From Pseudomonadota bacterium (GTDB taxonomy: Bacteria > Pseudomonadota > Alphaproteobacteria > Acetobacterales > Acetobacteraceae): 9,847 nt of DNA. The notes under the pieces were generated by a model. That model was not told the DNA's origin, did no database searches, and was given only the letters and a program-made list of their open reading frames with translations. Position 1 is the stretch's first letter, and every line of letters begins with the position of its first letter. This document shows positions 7,631-9,847 of this stretch, in pieces. The DNA lies in the NCBI GenBank assembly GCA_021829055.1, contig JAJZCS010000052.1, positions 1 to 9,847 on the forward strand. The letters are read 5' to 3'. The position numbers and the translations under genes were made by a program.

Positions 7631-7687
7631 TTTGACGCATATCACATGGCGAGAAATTCGCCGAGACGTGACTGGAACGGAAGGACA
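7631..7687. promoter_or_regulatory. Divergent spacer between chvI and the HugZ-type pseudogene
   Basis: This 57-bp gap separates two divergent reading frames and should contain their promoters. It includes an inverted repeat GGCGA-GAAAT-TCGCC at 7648-7662 that could be a dimer binding site, for example for ChvI itself. AAGGA at 7681 gives a ribosome binding site for the right-hand frame. I cannot pick out clear -35/-10 elements. Confidence 0.4.
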
Positions 7688-8449
7688 ATGCAAGTGGTGG
7701 ACGATGACAGCAAGGACAAGAAGGCGTCGAACGGGGCCAGGGAGGCGAACCGCGAACCGATTGCGCTCCTGCGGGGATGCCGAATGGGCAGTCTTGCCGT
7801 AGTCGACAAAGGAGTGCCGAGGATTGCATTGGTGACGCCCGCAGTCGCCCTTGATGGTGCTCCCGTAATTTTGCTGTCACGACTTTCAGCCATACCAGAG
7901 CGATTGACCGCAATCCGCATTGCGCTTTGATGCTGGTGGGATCACTTCCCGACAAAGAGCAAAATCCGCAGACCGCCCCGCGGCTGTCCCTCGTCGGCCA
8001 AGCAACACGCACCGATGACCCATATCTTCGTGCCCGTTATCTCTCAATCCATCCATACGCCGCAGAATATATCGATTTGGCCGATTTCGGACTGTTTCGG
8101 ATCACAGTTACCGAGGCCCGGTATGTGGGCGGTTTCGGGAGGGCCATTACTCTCAAGCCCGATCAACTAACACCGGAAGCTTGTATCGTTGCAGCTTTCG
8201 ACGCGGCCAGCGCGGCGCTCATTGCAACGCTCAATTCTACGGCCGTGGAGGACATTGACCGCATCGCCGCGATGAGGCAGGTTGAAGCCTCTGGCTGGCG
8301 AATCGTATCGATCGATCGATCCAGATGGCATTGACCTCGCCCAGGCAGAAACCGTGCTGCGGATAAATTTCATGCATCGAATTCGAGACCCCGCTCAGGT
8401 TGCAAATGAAATCAGCACGCTCGCCGCAACAAGTTGCGGCACGAACTGA
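7688..8449 (+). pseudogene. HugZ-family (haem-utilisation, FMN-binding split barrel) pseudogene with two frameshifts
   Basis: Three consecutive pieces in two frames make one recognisable HugZ-type protein. From ATG 7688 (preceded by AAGGA) the first piece gives [40 protein letters not shown]. At about 7889-7890 one base is missing, and the sequence continues in the next frame from 7891: HTRAIDRNPHCALMLVG, LPDKEQNPQTAPRLSLVGQA, TDDPYLRARYLSIHP and EARYVGGFGRAITL. At 8307-8321 a four-base ATCG unit seems to have been gained. Removing one unit joins GWRIVSID to DPDGIDLAQAETVLRINF and a natural stop, TGA 8447-8449. In the original frame translation would stop at TGA 7928. HugZ proteins bind or degrade haem, and related family members are flavin-dependent oxidases. 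The original product was probably about 253 residues. The breaks could be true decay or assembly indels. Confidence 0.82.
8307..8321 (+). repeat. ATCG tetranucleotide tract at the second frameshift
   Basis: ATCGATCGATCGATC is 3.75 tandem units of ATCG. Deleting one unit exactly restores the HugZ reading frame across the site (SID followed by PDGIDLA), which points to slipped-strand duplication. Confidence 0.65.
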
Positions 8450-9079
8450 CCACTGTCAGTCTAGTCCCCCAGACAGACCTGTACGAAGCGGTCAGCGAGC
8501 GTTGCGAGAAGAGGCGAGACTTGCCTGGCACAGGCATGGCGCCCCCCTTTTCACATACCATTTACCCTGAAAATGCGTGTGTTTGAATTGACGGGTGTGC
8601 TGTGATGTTGTCGCCCTCCAAGCTGGCACGGACCAGCGGTGAGCGCACGACGCGCGGATGGATCGGCGATGACAGGCTCAAGGAGCGTTTCGGGGTGTTT
8701 TCAGAAGACCAGTCTTTCGCAAAACCGTTGGTTTGGAACCGGGTAAAGACACCCCGGTGGTGTTGGAACCGATACCGCAGCCGCTTACATGGCGAACCCT
8801 GCAACGGCTCTACTTTTAGGCAATCCTTGTGGGTAAATACATGAAGGCCCGTTTCGTTCCGATCCCTGCCCCGGTCGGGCCAGCACAACTTGAACTCATA
8901 CCGTCAACGATCCGAGGATCACATCCGGGGCGCTCTGGCAGTGCAGCCCATGATTGGACTTCTGGCGTACTGTCAGCTTCCCGCAAAGAAGGGTGCCTGC
9001 GGCATTTCCTGACGCGCGTTGAGAGCCACGCGCAAGAACCCGCCATTGCCCCCCGACATAAGCCCCGGCGGTTCGATAC
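8450..9079. other. 630-bp stretch without a recognisable gene
   Basis: No family is identifiable on either strand. A perfect hairpin TGCCTG-GCA-CAGGCA lies at 8522-8536, with TTTT only 11 bases later, so it is at best a weak terminator for the HugZ-type gene. An 80-codon + frame (GTG 8602 or ATG 8605 to 8844) contains ERFGVFSEDQSFAKPLVWNRV. An overlapping frame from about 8748 to 8816 gives PVVLEPIPQPLTWRTLQRLY. Joined by one missing base near 8755, they could be a decayed gene, but I cannot name it. The minus-strand frame over the same bases shows nothing familiar. Confidence 0.4.
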
Positions 9080-9083
9080 ATGA
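8841..9083 (+). CDS. Possible small ORF coupled to the acyltransferase gene
   Basis: An 80-codon frame starts at ATG 8841 (MKARFVPIPAPVGPAQLELI) and ends in TGA 9081-9083, overlapping the next start as ATGA. The overlap is the only real argument for it. The predicted protein is rich in Arg, His, Ser and Pro, has no domain or membrane segment I recognise, and no clear ribosome binding site. It could be a remnant of an upstream gene or a chance frame. Confidence 0.22.
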   Translation: MKARFVPIPAPVGPAQLELIPSTIRGSHPGRSGSAAHDWTSGVLSASRKEGCLRHFLTRVESHAQEPAIAPRHKPRRFDT

Positions 9084-9847
9084 CCAAGCGCTCAACTATG
9101 GCCCACCTCCACGGCCAGCTAGTCATTTTCTCGCGGTTGTTTGCGGTACTGACCTGGACAGCGGCTGTCCTCCCAGCCCAGATCGTCCTGAACAGGCGAC
9201 CAGGCAACGCTAAGGTGGCCCTGCCGTTACGGTACTGGTCCGGAGTTGCGTCGATTCTGGGAATCAGAATCAACGTCGTAGGCGCTATTGCACGCAACGA
9301 CGAACAACCGGTCGTGTTCGTTGTAAACCATGCTTCATGGCTGGATATCGTAGTGCTCGGCGCCGTATTGCCGGGTTGCTTCATTGCCAAAGCCGATGTC
9401 GGCCGCTGGCCAATCGTCCGTACGATTGCGGGCGCCGGCCGAACAATTTTCGTCAGTCGGCGACGTGCGAGCACAAAACGCGAGCAGTCGGAGCTCAGTA
9501 GGCGGCTGAATGCCGGCGACAATCTGATTTTGTTTCCAGAGGGCACGACGTCTGATGGTGCGCGGATTCTGCCGTTCCGTTCCAGCTTCCTGGCGATTGC
9601 GGAGCGGCCACAGCCTCCGATAGTTCAGCCGGTTACGATTGTTTTCGATCAACTTGACGGCCTGCCAGTGTGCCGACGGAATCGTCCGTTGATCGCATGG
9701 TATGGCGACATGGATATTGCGTCGCATTACGCCCGTATCGGTCAACATAATCTGCGCGCGACGATTGTCCTTGACGAACCTGTCGATCCCAGAATAGGCC
9801 GCAAAGCACTTAGCCGTGCGCTGGAAACAACCATCGAAAACCGGGCC
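9080..9847 (+). CDS. PlsC-type lysophospholipid acyltransferase, 3' end outside the window
   Basis: From ATG 9080 the frame stays open for 256 codons to the right edge. It shows all four acyltransferase motifs: NHASWLDI with catalytic His84 and Asp89 (the Hx4D site), GAGRTIFVSR (118-127), FPEGTTSDG (152-160) and the PIVQPVTI block (180-187). A hydrophobic N-terminus (about 14-34) suggests membrane association. Such enzymes transfer an acyl chain to 1-acylglycerol-3-phosphate (PlsC, phosphatidate synthesis) or to lyso-ornithine lipid (OlsA); the sequence alone does not settle which. No olsB-like partner is visible upstream. In many alphaproteobacteria a gene of this type lies just before miaB-phoH-ybeY. 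Family members are usually 240-300 residues, so little is probably missing. The start overlaps an uncertain small ORF (ATGA), and no strong Shine-Dalgarno is present. Confidence 0.88.
   Translation, partial: MTKRSTMAHLHGQLVIFSRLFAVLTWTAAVLPAQIVLNRRPGNAKVALPLRYWSGVASILGIRINVVGAIARNDEQPVVFVVNHASWLDIVVLGAVLPGCFIAKADVGRWPIVRTIAGAGRTIFVSRRRASTKREQSELSRRLNAGDNLILFPEGTTSDGARILPFRSSFLAIAERPQPPIVQPVTIVFDQLDGLPVCRRNRPLIAWYGDMDIASHYARIGQHNLRATIVLDEPVDPRIGRKALSRALETTIENRA

Noticed and set aside
7593..8012. 139-codon minus-strand ORF opposite the HugZ-type gene
   Set aside because: The plus strand carries clear HugZ motifs across the same bases; the minus frame has none.
8307..8321. Programmed frameshift or phase-variation switch in the HugZ-type gene
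   Set aside because: A separate one-base loss near 7890 and the resulting stop at 7928 would keep the gene off whatever the tract length.
8522..8551. Rho-independent terminator after the HugZ-type gene
   Set aside because: The TGCCTG-GCA-CAGGCA stem is perfect, but the T-run is only four bases and starts 11 bases past the stem, so it does not meet the usual pattern.
8896..9546. 216-codon minus-strand ORF
   Set aside because: It is antisense to the acyltransferase motifs over most of its length and has no recognisable domain; the plus strand explains the region.

Overview
The window reads like a GC-rich alphaproteobacterium, most likely from the Acetobacteraceae or another Rhodospirillales lineage. 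This rests on a ChvG/ChvI-type two-component pair, an alphaproteobacterial-style FlgA, a HugZ-family gene and a PlsC-type acyltransferase, all recognised by eye without a database search. There is no tRNA, rRNA or CRISPR array.

Left part (1-3884, + strand). A very large glycosyltransferase polypeptide enters from the left edge. Its first ~115 codons are the C-terminal half of a sulfotransferase-type domain, followed by a GT2-like domain, a second degenerate GT-A-like domain and a C-terminal glycosyltransferase-like region. An in-frame TAA at 10-12, or a frameshift just after it, separates the visible frame from its missing N-terminus. The gene's stop overlaps by one base (TGATG) the start of flgA, the periplasmic chaperone for flagellar P-ring assembly. 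That pairing suggests, but does not prove, a surface or flagellar glycosylation role.

Middle (3881-5288). A 1.24-kb insertion-sequence relic of the IS1634 family sits exactly at the flgA stop codon. It has matching 12-bp inverted ends and a CTAGT duplication. Its transposase has lost a central block that should contain the last catalytic acidic residue, with the junction on a 17-bp palindrome. A 157-bp gene-free gap follows.

Right part. On the - strand, chvI (7630-6920) and chvG (6920-5289) form a tightly overlapping response regulator/sensor kinase operon. The hprK/PTS genes that usually follow in relatives are absent. Divergent from chvI across 57 bp lies a HugZ-type (haem-utilisation, split-barrel FMN-binding fold) pseudogene. 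It carries a 1-base loss and a 4-bp slippage gain that together restore frame but leave an internal stop. About 630 bp with no recognisable gene follow, then a PlsC-type lysophospholipid acyltransferase that runs off the right edge.

Overall: I see no convincing novel system. What stands out is local decay (interrupted sulfotransferase domain, deleted IS, doubly frameshifted HugZ gene) around otherwise intact housekeeping and regulatory genes.
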